Origin: Gammaproteobacteria bacterium
Lineage (GTDB): Bacteria; Pseudomonadota; Gammaproteobacteria; Steroidobacterales; Steroidobacteraceae
Reading direction: 5' to 3'
DNA length: 64,000 bases
Assembly (NCBI GenBank): GCA_018970145.1
Contig: JAGWWY010000001.1
Span: 394,094 to 458,093 of the forward strand
The translations under genes and the position numbers were made by a program. The notes beneath the pieces are model-generated. The model saw only the letters and a program-made list of their open reading frames with translations, had not been told where the DNA came from and did no database searches. This document shows, piece after piece, positions 26,201 to 35,315 of the stretch (the stretch's first letter is position 1; every line of letters begins with the position of its first letter).

Positions 26201-27214
26201 TTAGCCGAGGGCTTCGTCGAGCACTCGCTTCACACGCTCATCGTCGGCGGCGGGTTCGAGCGGATCCTTTCGCAGACGATGCGCGAGTGCCAGCGGAGCG
26301 ACTCGTGCCACGAGCGCGGGATCCGCGGATTTTCTGCCCTCATAGGCGGCGAGCGCGACGGCAGCGCGGGTGAGGGCGAGCTCGCCGCGATGCCCATCGA
26401 TACCCAGACGATCACAAAGTTGTGCGGCCAGTAAGAGGGCTGGATCGGGCAGGGTGACTTTGGGCCGTGCGTTGATGGCTTTCTGCAATCGCTTGCGCAG
26501 TGCGCTCTGTTCTTTTTCGAAGCTTGCGACAAAGGCTGCTGCATCATTCTCAAACGCGAGTCGTCGACGTACGACTTCCACTCGCTGGTCGATGTCATGC
26601 AGCGTTTTGATTCTGGCGTGTAAGCCGAATCGATCGAGCAATTGCGGGCGCAAGTCGCCTTCCTCGGGGTTCCCGGAGCCGATCAGAACGAAGCGTGCCG
26701 GGTGGCGCACGCTCAAACCCTCCCGTTCGACGACATTCCGACCACTCGCTGCGACATCGAGCAACAGATCGACCAAGTGATCTTCGAGCAGGTTCACCTC
26801 ATCGATATAGAGAAAGCCGCGGTGTGCGGCTGCGAGCAAACCGGGGGAGAAGGCTTGAACGCCATCGACCAGTGCGCGCTCGAGATCGACCGAACCGACG
26901 AGGCGGTCCTCGGTCGCACCGAGCGGTAGATCGACGACGGGAACCGGTTGCGTTTGTACTTTCGACGCAGGCTCGTTCGAGCAGCGCGGACAGTCCGGCG
27001 AGCTCTCGCTCGGATCGCAGCGGTACGGGCAGCCCGCGACGACTTTGACCGGCGGCAGCAGATCGGCGAGGGCGCGGATCGCCGTGCTTTTGGCGGTACC
27101 ACGATGGCCCGTGATCAAGACGCCGCCGATGGCTGGATCGATCACGCTGAGCAATACCGCGAGCTTGAGGTCGTCCTGTCCGACGATGGCTGTGAAAGGA
27201 AAAGTATGTTGCAA
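26201..27214 (-). CDS. bchI: Magnesium-chelatase-like ATPase subunit I (BchI/ChlI type)
   Basis: AAA+ ATPase of about 337 residues. FPFTAIVGQDDLKLAVLL is the BchI opening; Walker A is TGHRGTAKS (Gly to Ala compared with GDRGTGKS); Walker B is FLYIDEVNLLEDHLVDLLLD; sensor and arginine-finger regions are RFVLIGSGNPEEGDLRPQLLDRFGL. Between Walker A and B is a cysteine cluster C-x3-C-x8-C-x2-C (26981-27031) that could bind a metal. The start is uncertain: TTG 27214 leaves four residues before FPF and frees the promoter region; TTG 27253 or GTG 27274 would lengthen the N-terminus and cover the palindrome at 27256-27273. The family is firm, the true substrate (Mg-protoporphyrin or other) is not. 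Confidence 0.88.
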   Translation of the reverse strand: MQHTFPFTAIVGQDDLKLAVLLSVIDPAIGGVLITGHRGTAKSTAIRALADLLPPVKVVAGCPYRCDPSESSPDCPRCSNEPASKVQTQPVPVVDLPLGATEDRLVGSVDLERALVDGVQAFSPGLLAAAHRGFLYIDEVNLLEDHLVDLLLDVAASGRNVVEREGLSVRHPARFVLIGSGNPEEGDLRPQLLDRFGLHARIKTLHDIDQRVEVVRRRLAFENDAAAFVASFEKEQSALRKRLQKAINARPKVTLPDPALLLAAQLCDRLGIDGHRGELALTRAAVALAAYEGRKSADPALVARVAPLALAHRLRKDPLEPAADDERVKRVLDEALG

Positions 27215-27255
27215 AGCGCCCCCGATACCGACCGGTGGTGACCCGGCCTTCAATG

Positions 27256-27273
27256 TGTCAACATAACAAGACA
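27256..27273. promoter_or_regulatory. PpsR/CrtJ-like palindrome TGTC-N10-GACA between bchI and bchH
   Basis: TGTC (27256-27259), ten A/T-rich bases, GACA (27270-27273). This equals the operator TGTcN10gACA known for the photosynthesis-gene repressor PpsR/CrtJ. It lies 27 bases before the bchH ATG and in the divergent space to bchI. A second TGTCAA follows at 27282. Without a regulator gene in the window, binding is inference. Confidence 0.5.
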
Positions 27274-27300
27274 CTCCGATATGTCAATCGGGAGGGATGC

Positions 27301-30300
27301 ATGACCACGATCACCTTCATCGTCGGGATCGAGCGGTTCAATGCGGCCGTCTGGACGGACGTCGAACAGGCATTGTCGAAAGCGGGCCTTCCCGTCGAGT
27401 TACGCCGATATCACGATGCCCATGTCGATGAGGGCAGCGAGGCGCTGGCCGAGGATCTGGCGCGATCGGATGTGGTCTTCATCAGTCTCATCAATCTGCG
27501 CTCGCAAGCCGATTGGCTCGCGCGACATCTCGAGAGCTCGGCTGCGAAGGCGGTATTTGCCTATGAGAGCATGCCTGAGGTGATGGCGCTCACTCGGGTC
27601 GGTGAGCATCGCTTCAAGGAAAAGAAAGGCGAAGCGCCGAAAGCAGTCAAGCTGCTGATGCGGCTGATTACGCGTGGGCGTGACGAAGATGCGCTCTACG
27701 CCTACACCAAGCTCGTGAAAATCGCGTCAAAAATGTTGCCGCTGATTCCGCAGAAACTCGCTGGCTTTCGAACTTGGCTCGGCGTGAACCTGTATTGGAA
27801 TCAGCCCGATGCCCGCAACATCACCGAGATGATCAAGTTAATCGTACGCGACACCTTCGGTCAGCCGATCGATATCGCACCGGTGAGCATCATCCCGACC
27901 ATGGGTTGCTGGGACCCGCGCAGCGGTGCGCTGTTCGACGATCCCGATGCATATCTGAAATGGGCCAAGAAAAACGGTCGCTATCGGCCCGGTCAACCGC
28001 TCGTTGCCGTACTCGGTATGCGTAAGCATGTGGTGCAACGCCTGGCTTATTTGCAGCAGTTGACCGACGGGCTCGAAGCTCGCGGCTTTGCGGTGTTGCC
28101 GGTATTCGTCTCCGGGATCGAGGCGCATGTGGCCGTACGCGAGTGGTTGGTCGATCAACCGATCGATGCTTTGCTCTCGACCATGGGCTTCTCGATTGTC
28201 GGTGGACCCGCATCCTCCACCAAACCTGGGCATTACCACGAAACGGCAGCGGATTTATTGGCCAAGCTCGATGTGCCTTACGTCGTAGCGCAACCGCTGC
28301 TGATGCAGGATGAGCGAGATTGGCAGAAACGTGGTGTGATCTCGATGCAGTCGGTCGTCATGTATGACTTGCCCGAGATGGATGGCGTGGCGAGCAGTGT
28401 CGCACTCGGTGCGATCAAGGATGGAGAGTTGACGGCCGTGCCGGATCGTATTGCGCGAGCGGTCGATCAGGTCGAGGGCTGGATCCGCTTGCGACGCAAG
28501 CCAGCCGCCGAGCGCAAGGTCGCAATCGTTTTGTATAACTTCCCACCCGGCCTTGGTAAGGCAGGCACCGCGGCGCTACTCGATGTACCGGCTTCCGTTG
28601 TTGCTGTGCTCAAACGCTTGAAGAAATCCGGCTATTCCGTCGGACGGGCGCCGCTCGAGATCGACGAGTTGCTCGTGAAGCTAGAGGCGTTCGCCAAAGG
28701 CGAGAGCTCACATGCGCTGACGAATACCCAATACCGCGGTTTGATCAGCAGCAAAACGGCCGATCGTATTGATCGCTATTGGGGCGCTGCGCCCGGCGAT
28801 ATCGCGCCTGCAGGTCGCGATGCGCTACGACTCGATACGTTGGAGTACGGCAATGTGTTGCTCGGTGTGCAGCCACCGATGGGCGTGCCGGGCGATCCGA
28901 TGAAGTTGCTGTTCGAGAAAACGTTTACGCCACACCATCAGTACGCCGCCTTCTACGCGTGGTTGAAGCAGGGCTTCAAAGCGGATGCCGTGATCCATGT
29001 CGGCATGCATGGCACTGCCGAATGGATGCCCGGCTTGCAGGCGGCGCTGACAGCCGATTGCTGGCCGGATCAGCTGCTGGGCAGTTTGCCGAACTTGTAT
29101 CTGTATCCGCTCAACAATCCGGCGGAGGCCGCGATCGCGCGGCGTCGCGCGTATGCCACCATCGTGAGTCACGCGGTGCCACCGTATGCGCGAGCAGGTC
29201 TCTACAAGCAGCTCGCGCAGGTTCGTGCTCGGCTTGATGATGCGAACGATACGCTCGAAGGTTTGTTGCCGGAGATTGCGCGTCTCGCCGATGAGTCGAT
29301 CGATGCTTATCGTGTGAGAGTCCAAGCGTGGCTGGCCTCGATCGAGGATCGACTGATCAGCGACGGCTTGCACGTCTTCGGGCAGGCACCGGATCGACAG
29401 CGCGCCCGCGCGCTCATCGAGGCGTCGATGGACGTGCCACGTCGAGGCATGGGTGGCTTCACCGCCATCGCTCAGAGTTTAGGACTCGAGTCTGTCACGG
29501 TGCGCGAGCTGCGCGACGCGCTCGTGGAGCGTTCCGTGCTCGGTCGCGAAGACCCCGTGCGGGTGTGGCGCGAACACGCTGCCGAGACTCCGGCCCCCGC
29601 TTCGCTCCTCGAGCACATCAACGAGGGTCGCGGCATCCTCACGGGGATGTCGCGTTGCGGCGAAGAACTCGACGCCCTGATGCATGCCTTGGAGGGTGGC
29701 TACATCCGACCCGCCTACGGCGCGGACCCGGTGCGAGCCGGTGCCGCAGCGCTGCCCTCGGGGCGCAACATTCACGGCATCGACCCGTGGCGTTTGCCGA
29801 CCGATCTCGCGCTCGAGCGTGGTCGGCGCATGGCCGAGGCGCTGCTGCAGAGGCACCTCGTCGAGCATGGCTCTTTGCCGCGCACGGTGGCGCAGGCGCT
29901 TTGGGCCATGGATACCATCAAGAGCGAAGGCGAGGGACTCGGTGTCGTGCTCGCGTTGATCGGTGCCGAGCCCGAGCGCGACGGACAAGGCAAGATCTTC
30001 CGCTATCGCTTGATTCCGCTCGAGCAGTTGGGGCGTGCGCGTATCGACGTCTTGCTCGATGTGTCGTCGATCTTCCGCGACACCTTCCAGATGACGCTCG
30101 ACCTGCTCGATGAACTGTTTCGAGTCGCGGCGACCGTGGATGAGCCGCGTGAGCAGAACTTCATCAAGGCACATACCGACGATCTGCTCGCCGAGGGCCG
30201 CAGTCTCGATGAGGCGACGGCGCGTGTCTTCACGCAGGCACCCGGACTTTACGGCACAGGCGTGGATGAGTTGATCGAAGAGAGTCAGTGGGAAGAGTCG

Positions 30301-30942
30301 GCCGAGCTCGCCTCCATGTATGAGACGCGCAACGCGTATACCGCCGGTGGCAAGCGCAATGGTGCAGCCGCGCCTGCCACACTCAAAAATTTGTTGGGCA
30401 AGGTCGATCACGTCTTCCAGGCCATCGATTCGGTCGAGTACGGTCTCACCGACATGACCCACTATTACGGACATTCCGGTGCTATCCAGCTCGCCGCTCA
30501 AAAAAGTCAAAGTGGCAAAGTCCCGCTGACGTATGCCGAGACCTATACCGGCGATATCAAGATCGCCGGGTCAGACGAGTTACTTCGTATCGAAGCGCGC
30601 TCAAAGTTTCTGAACCCAAAGTGGTACGAGGGCATGCTCGCGCATGGTCACAGTGGTGCCGCCGAAATCAGCAGCCGGTTTACCCACTTGGTCGGTTGGG
30701 GTGCTGTCGGCTCGGTCGATCAATGGGTATTCGATGACGCCGCGAAGACTTTTTTACTCGATGAGTCGATGCGTCGACGTCTCGAGACGGCAAACCCGCA
30801 GGCGTTGCGCAACGCTGTGGGTCGCCTTATTGAGGCCAACGGTCGAGGCATGTGGCAAGCCGACGCGGCCACGCTCGAGCACTTGCAGGGCCTCTACGCG
30901 GATATCGAGGATCGACTCGAAGGGGTGGGCGTAGCCGCCTGA
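27301..30942 (+). CDS. bchH: Magnesium-chelatase-like catalytic subunit H (BchH/ChlH type)
   Basis: A 1213-residue porphyrin-binding chelatase subunit. ATG 27301 follows GGGAGGG; an earlier frame would enter the divergent promoter. Residues ~1-150 form the DUF3479 N-terminal domain (FAYESMPEVMALTRVG), absent from CobN. LLSTMGFSIVGGPA, YNFPPGLGKAGTAALLDVPASV, the active-site-like segment GMHGTAEWMPG at ~568-578, NLYLYPLNNPAEAAIARRRAY, VPPYARAGLYKQL, and the C-terminal LRNAVGRLIEANGRGMWQAD all follow the ChlH/BchH pattern. CobN of cobaltochelatase is the main rival and is rejected on these motifs plus the BchI/BchD partners. Its last 49 bases overlap the desaturase gene. A Mg-protoporphyrin role is likely but no later bacteriochlorophyll gene is in view. 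Confidence 0.87.
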   Translation: MTTITFIVGIERFNAAVWTDVEQALSKAGLPVELRRYHDAHVDEGSEALAEDLARSDVVFISLINLRSQADWLARHLESSAAKAVFAYESMPEVMALTRVGEHRFKEKKGEAPKAVKLLMRLITRGRDEDALYAYTKLVKIASKMLPLIPQKLAGFRTWLGVNLYWNQPDARNITEMIKLIVRDTFGQPIDIAPVSIIPTMGCWDPRSGALFDDPDAYLKWAKKNGRYRPGQPLVAVLGMRKHVVQRLAYLQQLTDGLEARGFAVLPVFVSGIEAHVAVREWLVDQPIDALLSTMGFSIVGGPASSTKPGHYHETAADLLAKLDVPYVVAQPLLMQDERDWQKRGVISMQSVVMYDLPEMDGVASSVALGAIKDGELTAVPDRIARAVDQVEGWIRLRRKPAAERKVAIVLYNFPPGLGKAGTAALLDVPASVVAVLKRLKKSGYSVGRAPLEIDELLVKLEAFAKGESSHALTNTQYRGLISSKTADRIDRYWGAAPGDIAPAGRDALRLDTLEYGNVLLGVQPPMGVPGDPMKLLFEKTFTPHHQYAAFYAWLKQGFKADAVIHVGMHGTAEWMPGLQAALTADCWPDQLLGSLPNLYLYPLNNPAEAAIARRRAYATIVSHAVPPYARAGLYKQLAQVRARLDDANDTLEGLLPEIARLADESIDAYRVRVQAWLASIEDRLISDGLHVFGQAPDRQRARALIEASMDVPRRGMGGFTAIAQSLGLESVTVRELRDALVERSVLGREDPVRVWREHAAETPAPASLLEHINEGRGILTGMSRCGEELDALMHALEGGYIRPAYGADPVRAGAAALPSGRNIHGIDPWRLPTDLALERGRRMAEALLQRHLVEHGSLPRTVAQALWAMDTIKSEGEGLGVVLALIGAEPERDGQGKIFRYRLIPLEQLGRARIDVLLDVSSIFRDTFQMTLDLLDELFRVAATVDEPREQNFIKAHTDDLLAEGRSLDEATARVFTQAPGLYGTGVDELIEESQWEESAELASMYETRNAYTAGGKRNGAAAPATLKNLLGKVDHVFQAIDSVEYGLTDMTHYYGHSGAIQLAAQKSQSGKVPLTYAETYTGDIKIAGSDELLRIEARSKFLNPKWYEGMLAHGHSGAAEISSRFTHLVGWGAVGSVDQWVFDDAAKTFLLDESMRRRLETANPQALRNAVGRLIEANGRGMWQADAATLEHLQGLYADIEDRLEGVGVAA

Positions 30943-32129
30943 TCGTGTCGGTAGAGATACCAAAGCGGTAACAGCATCAGGAGCGCGAATGGCGCTCGCC
31001 AGATGATATCCATCGCGAGCCCGAACCAGGACGCACTGGATATCAGGAGCGAGGCAGTCGCAACAACCCGCAGTGTTTCGACGCGCCGGGACTGCGCGCG
31101 CGCTTCGAGCACACTGCTCAAGCTCCAAATCCAAGCAACCAGAATCAGCGCGTATTGCACGCGCTCGAGCCACTCGAGTTGCCTTGCGATTGCGATGAAA
31201 TGGGTCGCCGGTGCGATTAGCAGCACGTATTGCCAAAGTGCGTAGCGGCGCGCAGATGCGCCAGCCGACGAGTCGTAGCGACGAAAATCTTCCCGCATCG
31301 GCGGCGGTTTTTTCCCGCGTCCCGCGGGCGGCTCGAACCAGACGCCGATGGCTTTGGCGAGACTTGGCGCAGCGCGGGATTGTCGCGCGATGTCTCGATA
31401 GACATTGAGGTTGCCCCACACCGGATCGTAACTGCCGAGCGGAGAGCGGATGCCATACACGACGGGCTCATCGTCGCGCTCATCGACGAAGGTACCGAAT
31501 AGGCGATCCCAGAAAATGAAAATGCCGCCGTAGTTGCGATCAAGACAGTAGTCGTTCTGGCCGTGATGAACACGATGATTGGATGGTGTGACGAGAATAC
31601 GATCGATCACGCCGAGCTTTGGCACGAGCTGCGTGTGAACCCAATATTGGTAGAGCAGATCGATCAAGGCGACAACGCCAAAGACGAAGGGTGGAACGCC
31701 AGCCAACGCCATGGCGAGATAGAACGGCCATGCCGTGAATGCGCCGGTCGCGGTTTGCCTGAGCGCCGTGGTGAGGTTGTAGTACTCCGAGGAGTGGTGC
31801 ACTTGGTGCGCGCCCCACAAGAGGTTGACCTCGTGGCCTGCGCGATGCACCCAGTAGTAACAAAAATCGTAGAACAATAGCGCAAACAGCCAAACCCACC
31901 ATTCGGTTTGCGGCAGCGTCGCGAGTCGAAAGTGCTCGAACGTCCAAGTGTAGATGCCAATAGTCAGAAAAAAGGTGAAGGCGCCGGCGATTTGACTCAG
32001 CACACCAAAGTGCAGACTGGTGATGCCATCGGCGATGTCGTAAGCGCCGGGTGCACGGCGACGCGAGAGCAGATACTCAACCACGATGCTGAGCATGAAG
32101 ATCGGAATCGCGTACGCAATCGGACTCAA
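30894..32129 (-). CDS. Sterol desaturase / fatty acid hydroxylase family membrane protein
   Basis: Di-iron membrane oxygenase of 411 residues. The histidine motifs are present: HRAGHE, HQVHHSSEYYN and NHRVHHGQNDYC, between membrane spans at the N-terminus (AIPIFMLSIVVEYLL, FTFFLTIGIYTWTFE, WVWLFALLFYDFCYYWV) and more spans in the last 150 residues (YVLLIAPATHFIAIA, ALILVAWIWSLSSVL). The C-terminal membrane extension is longer than in minimal family members, which are near 270-300 residues. It hydroxylates or desaturates a lipid; the substrate is unknown. Its ATG overlaps the aceK stop by four bases, so it is probably co-translated with aceK and icd. Confidence 0.88.
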   Translation of the reverse strand: MSPIAYAIPIFMLSIVVEYLLSRRRAPGAYDIADGITSLHFGVLSQIAGAFTFFLTIGIYTWTFEHFRLATLPQTEWWVWLFALLFYDFCYYWVHRAGHEVNLLWGAHQVHHSSEYYNLTTALRQTATGAFTAWPFYLAMALAGVPPFVFGVVALIDLLYQYWVHTQLVPKLGVIDRILVTPSNHRVHHGQNDYCLDRNYGGIFIFWDRLFGTFVDERDDEPVVYGIRSPLGSYDPVWGNLNVYRDIARQSRAAPSLAKAIGVWFEPPAGRGKKPPPMREDFRRYDSSAGASARRYALWQYVLLIAPATHFIAIARQLEWLERVQYALILVAWIWSLSSVLEARAQSRRVETLRVVATASLLISSASWFGLAMDIIWRAPFALLMLLPLWYLYRHDQAATPTPSSRSSISA

Positions 32130-33868
32130 GAGACGATACTCCCAGCAGCACGAATACGGCGAGGTTGGTAGGGCAAGACCTCCAATACTTCGCCGGCTTT
32201 AGTTCGTTGTTGGATGCTACGCCAAAAGTCCGCCGTGAGCAGATCTCCGTGGGCACGCATGAATGCCGCTCGCTGCAAATCATCGAAAGCGAGGAACTTG
32301 ACGAACGTCTCCGGAAATACGTCGTTGTCAGCGACGTAGAACCACGCCTCGGCCCGCATGTCGTCTTCGTCGTTGTCGGCGACCGGCACCTCCCGAAATC
32401 GACAATCGGTGACCCGACAGAGCTCGTCATAGTCGTAGAAGATCACGCGGCCATGACGTGTGACGCCGAAATTTTTCAGAAGCAGATCACCCGCAAAAAT
32501 ATTTGACAGGGCTAGGTCACGGATTGCCTGGCCGTAGTCCAGGGCTGCTTTTTCGGCGAGATCCGCTGGTGCTTCGCGAAGGTACAAGTTCAAGGGTGTG
32601 ATACGCCGCTCGATGTAAATGTGATCAAAGATCAGATCTTGCCCCTCGATATGTACCGTCGCCGCAGTTTCGCTTTGCAATTCTTCGAGCAGTGCCGGCG
32701 CGAACCGATCCAGCGGCAAGCGTAAACGTTTGAATTCTTGGGCATCGACTAGGCGACCAGCTCGGTCGTGCTGAAAGACGAAGTTATATTTGTCGAGCAC
32801 GTCCTGCCTCGCGACGTTCTTCACCGGCGGGAACTGGTCGCGAATGATTTTGAAGACCAGATCGAGCGATGGCAGGGTGAAGCACACCATGACGAGACCG
32901 CGTTCCCCGGGCGCGTGTACGAACTGGTCGTCCGAGCGCGAAAGATGGCTCATCAAGGCTCGGTAACGCTCGGTCTTGCCTTGTTTGGCGCGACCTAACA
33001 CCGTGAAAAGCTCCGCCAGCGGTTTACGCGGCAAGATCTTACGCAGGAAGACCACGGTTTCGACGACACGCTCGAGATCGACATGGAAGTAGGTGCGAGT
33101 GAAACCAAAGACGATGCTGACATCACTCTCGTGCAACATGACTGCATCGACCAACATCCCGCGCTCGGTGTTTTGTAATGCGATCAGTAGCGGCAGATAC
33201 CCTTCGGCCAGTTGGATCCGTCCGACGAGGTAGGCTCTGGTGCTCTGAAAAAATAGCGGCCGCAATACTTCGATTTGCCGCACGCATTGATCGGCCTCGC
33301 CGAAGCCGCCGTTGCGCAGCACTTCGGTGATATCGCTCGTAGTGTGCTTGACGCTGCGTTCGAAATCGATCCAGCGGCGACGCAGCGGGAGTTCGCCGAG
33401 CAGATCCTCGATCAGCAGCGACAAGTCGCCGCGGTTGACGTAGTGCTGCAGCTCGGCGGCTTGTTCGGCATCGGCGAGAGGATCGAGTTCGACTGCGGCG
33501 AATTCGAGATCGATATCGACGCCGCGTGTACCGAAGAGACGGCGTGAAACCGAGCTGAAAAAAGTGCGCACGAAAGCCGCATCGACGGTACCGACGAGTC
33601 GATTCGAAAATCGATCGCGGATTTGTGACCACAGCTGCCGATCTTGCGCCGATTCGCCGAGCGCCAGACGCAGGTCGCTAACGGTACGGTTGACCCAGCG
33701 GTCGTAAAGCTCGATGCGCTCGCCAATGTCTCGCTGCGAGGCGCTCCAATCGCAGTTCTCGAAGCGAGCGGGAGCACGACGTGTGATTTCCCGGAAAGCG
33801 GCGTTATAACCTTCGAAGGCGATGGTGATCCGCCGAGCGCAATCGTCGATGAATGCCTCGGCGGTCAC
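32126..33868 (-). CDS. aceK: Isocitrate dehydrogenase kinase/phosphatase AceK
   Basis: Bifunctional enzyme of 580 residues (E. coli 578) that phosphorylates and dephosphorylates Icd to steer carbon into the glyoxylate shunt. It has the regulatory N-terminal helical half and the kinase-like C-terminal half with RAGRLVDAQEFKRL, VHIEGQDLIFDHIYIERRITPLN and FAGDLLLKNFGVTRHGRVIFYDYDEL (catalytic loop and metal site). It starts at GTG 33868, 11 bases after the icd stop. Its target gene is the upstream neighbour, so kinase and substrate are made from one transcript. No aceA or aceB is in the window, but a glyoxylate shunt is implied for the organism. Confidence 0.96.
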   Translation of the reverse strand: MTAEAFIDDCARRITIAFEGYNAAFREITRRAPARFENCDWSASQRDIGERIELYDRWVNRTVSDLRLALGESAQDRQLWSQIRDRFSNRLVGTVDAAFVRTFFSSVSRRLFGTRGVDIDLEFAAVELDPLADAEQAAELQHYVNRGDLSLLIEDLLGELPLRRRWIDFERSVKHTTSDITEVLRNGGFGEADQCVRQIEVLRPLFFQSTRAYLVGRIQLAEGYLPLLIALQNTERGMLVDAVMLHESDVSIVFGFTRTYFHVDLERVVETVVFLRKILPRKPLAELFTVLGRAKQGKTERYRALMSHLSRSDDQFVHAPGERGLVMVCFTLPSLDLVFKIIRDQFPPVKNVARQDVLDKYNFVFQHDRAGRLVDAQEFKRLRLPLDRFAPALLEELQSETAATVHIEGQDLIFDHIYIERRITPLNLYLREAPADLAEKAALDYGQAIRDLALSNIFAGDLLLKNFGVTRHGRVIFYDYDELCRVTDCRFREVPVADNDEDDMRAEAWFYVADNDVFPETFVKFLAFDDLQRAAFMRAHGDLLTADFWRSIQQRTKAGEVLEVLPYQPRRIRAAGSIVS

Positions 33869-33879
33869 CTGCCTATCCG

Positions 33880-35187
33880 TCAGAGGTTGCGGATGAGCGC
33901 GTCAGCGAATTCGCTGCACTTGACCTCGGTCGCGCCGTCCATCAAGCGCGCGAAGTCGTACGTCACGGTTTTCTGACCGATCGTACGATCCATCGCCGTG
34001 ATGATGGCATCGGCGGCCTCGGTCCAGCCGAGGTAACGCAGCATCATCTCGCCGGAGAGAATGACCGAGCCCGGATTGACCTTATCGAGGTCGGCGTACT
34101 TCGGCGCCGTGCCGTGGGTGGCCTCGAACACGGCATGACCCGTGACATAGTTGATGTTGGCGCCCGGCGCGATACCGATACCGCCCACCTGCGCCGCGAG
34201 CGCGTCGGAGAGGTAATCACCGTTGAGGTTGCAGGTGGCCAGCACGTCGAACTCATCGGGACGCGTGAGCACCTGCTGCAAGGTAATGTCGGCGATCGCA
34301 TCTTTGATGATGACCTTGCCGGTTTTCTTTGCCTCATCCATCTCGGCGTTGGCGGCTTTCTCGCCTTTTTCCGCCTTGGTGCGTTCCCATTGTTCCCAGC
34401 CGTAAGTTTGGCCCGGGAATTCTCGCTCGGCGAGGGCGTACGACCAATTGCGGAAGGCGCCTTCGGTGAACTTCTGGATGTTGCCTTTGTGCACGATCGT
34501 CACGGTCTTGCGTCCGTTGACGATGGCGTACTCGACGGCTGCACGGAACAGGCGATCCGTGCCTTCCTGGGAAACCGGCTTGATGCCGATACCCGAGGTG
34601 TTCGGGAAACGGATCTTGGCGTAGGCTTTTGGAAAATGTTCTTTGAACAGTGCCTTGAACTTGGCGTTGTCTTCGCTGCCCTGCTCGAACTCGATACCGG
34701 CGTAGATGTCTTCGGTGTTCTCACGGAAGATCACCATGTCGACCTTCTCCGGCGCCTTCACCGGTGAGGGCACGCCTTTGAACCAGCGCACGGGGCGCAG
34801 GCACACGTAAAGGTCGAGCAACTGCCGCAGCGCCACGTTGAGCGAGCGGATGCCGCCACCGACCGGGGTGGTCAGCGGGCCCTTGATCGAGACGAGGTAT
34901 TCGCGGCAAGCGGCGACCGTTTCATCCGGCAACCAGGTGTTGAACAACTTGTTCGACTTCTCGCCGGCATAGACTTCCAGCCAGTGGATCTGGCGTTGTC
35001 CGCCGTACGCTTTGGCGACGGCCGCATCGATCAAACGCACGCTGGCGCGCCAGATATCCGGGCCGGTGCCGTCACCCTCGATGTACGGGATGATCGGGTT
35101 GTTGGGTACGGCGAGTTTGCCGTTCGCGATGGTGATCTTGGCGCCCCCGGCGGGCGGCGTCAGGGTGACTTTTGCAGCCGTCGACAT
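33880..35187 (-). CDS. icd: NADP-dependent isocitrate dehydrogenase
   Basis: TCA-cycle enzyme of 435 residues converting isocitrate to 2-oxoglutarate. [13 protein letters not shown] opens the catalytic fold; Ser115 in [13 protein letters not shown] is the residue that AceK phosphorylates in E. coli; [37 protein letters not shown] and [19 protein letters not shown] follow. Start ATG 35187 has GAGGAG eight to nine bases upstream; a possible -10 TAGGAT is at 35252-35257 on the minus strand, giving a leader of about 60 bases, unlike the leaderless-type neighbour aguA. About 15 residues precede the usual family start. Confidence 0.96.
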   Translation of the reverse strand: MSTAAKVTLTPPAGGAKITIANGKLAVPNNPIIPYIEGDGTGPDIWRASVRLIDAAVAKAYGGQRQIHWLEVYAGEKSNKLFNTWLPDETVAACREYLVSIKGPLTTPVGGGIRSLNVALRQLLDLYVCLRPVRWFKGVPSPVKAPEKVDMVIFRENTEDIYAGIEFEQGSEDNAKFKALFKEHFPKAYAKIRFPNTSGIGIKPVSQEGTDRLFRAAVEYAIVNGRKTVTIVHKGNIQKFTEGAFRNWSYALAEREFPGQTYGWEQWERTKAEKGEKAANAEMDEAKKTGKVIIKDAIADITLQQVLTRPDEFDVLATCNLNGDYLSDALAAQVGGIGIAPGANINYVTGHAVFEATHGTAPKYADLDKVNPGSVILSGEMMLRYLGWTEAADAIITAMDRTIGQKTVTYDFARLMDGATEVKCSEFADALIRNL

Positions 35188-35303
35188 GGTCTTATGAACT
35201 CCTCGAAAAACGCGCGGCAAACAGAACAAACCCCCGCCGTCGCGTGGCCGAATCCTAGCACGCGCAGCCGCTCGCCAAGCGGTCGGGCCGGGCGCCCATG
35301 CAC

Positions 35304-35309
35304 TACAAT
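35304..35309 (+). promoter_or_regulatory. Putative -10 box TACAAT of aguA (leaderless type)
   Basis: TACAAT, six bases (CGGGCC), then ATG 35316. A transcript from this box would start at the start codon. The alternative ATG at 35298 would place the box inside the gene. Confidence 0.45.
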
Positions 35310-35315
35310 CGGGCC

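Noticed and set aside
27301..30942. CobN, large subunit of cobaltochelatase
   Set aside because: The DUF3479-like N-terminus, the GMHGT..WMPG core and the C-terminal NAVGRLIEANGRG segment are of ChlH/BchH type, and the partners are BchI and BchD rather than CobS and CobT.
24381..32129. A photosynthesis gene cluster
   Set aside because: Only the chelatase subunits are present; no carotenoid, reaction-centre, light-harvesting or later bacteriochlorophyll gene was found on either strand.
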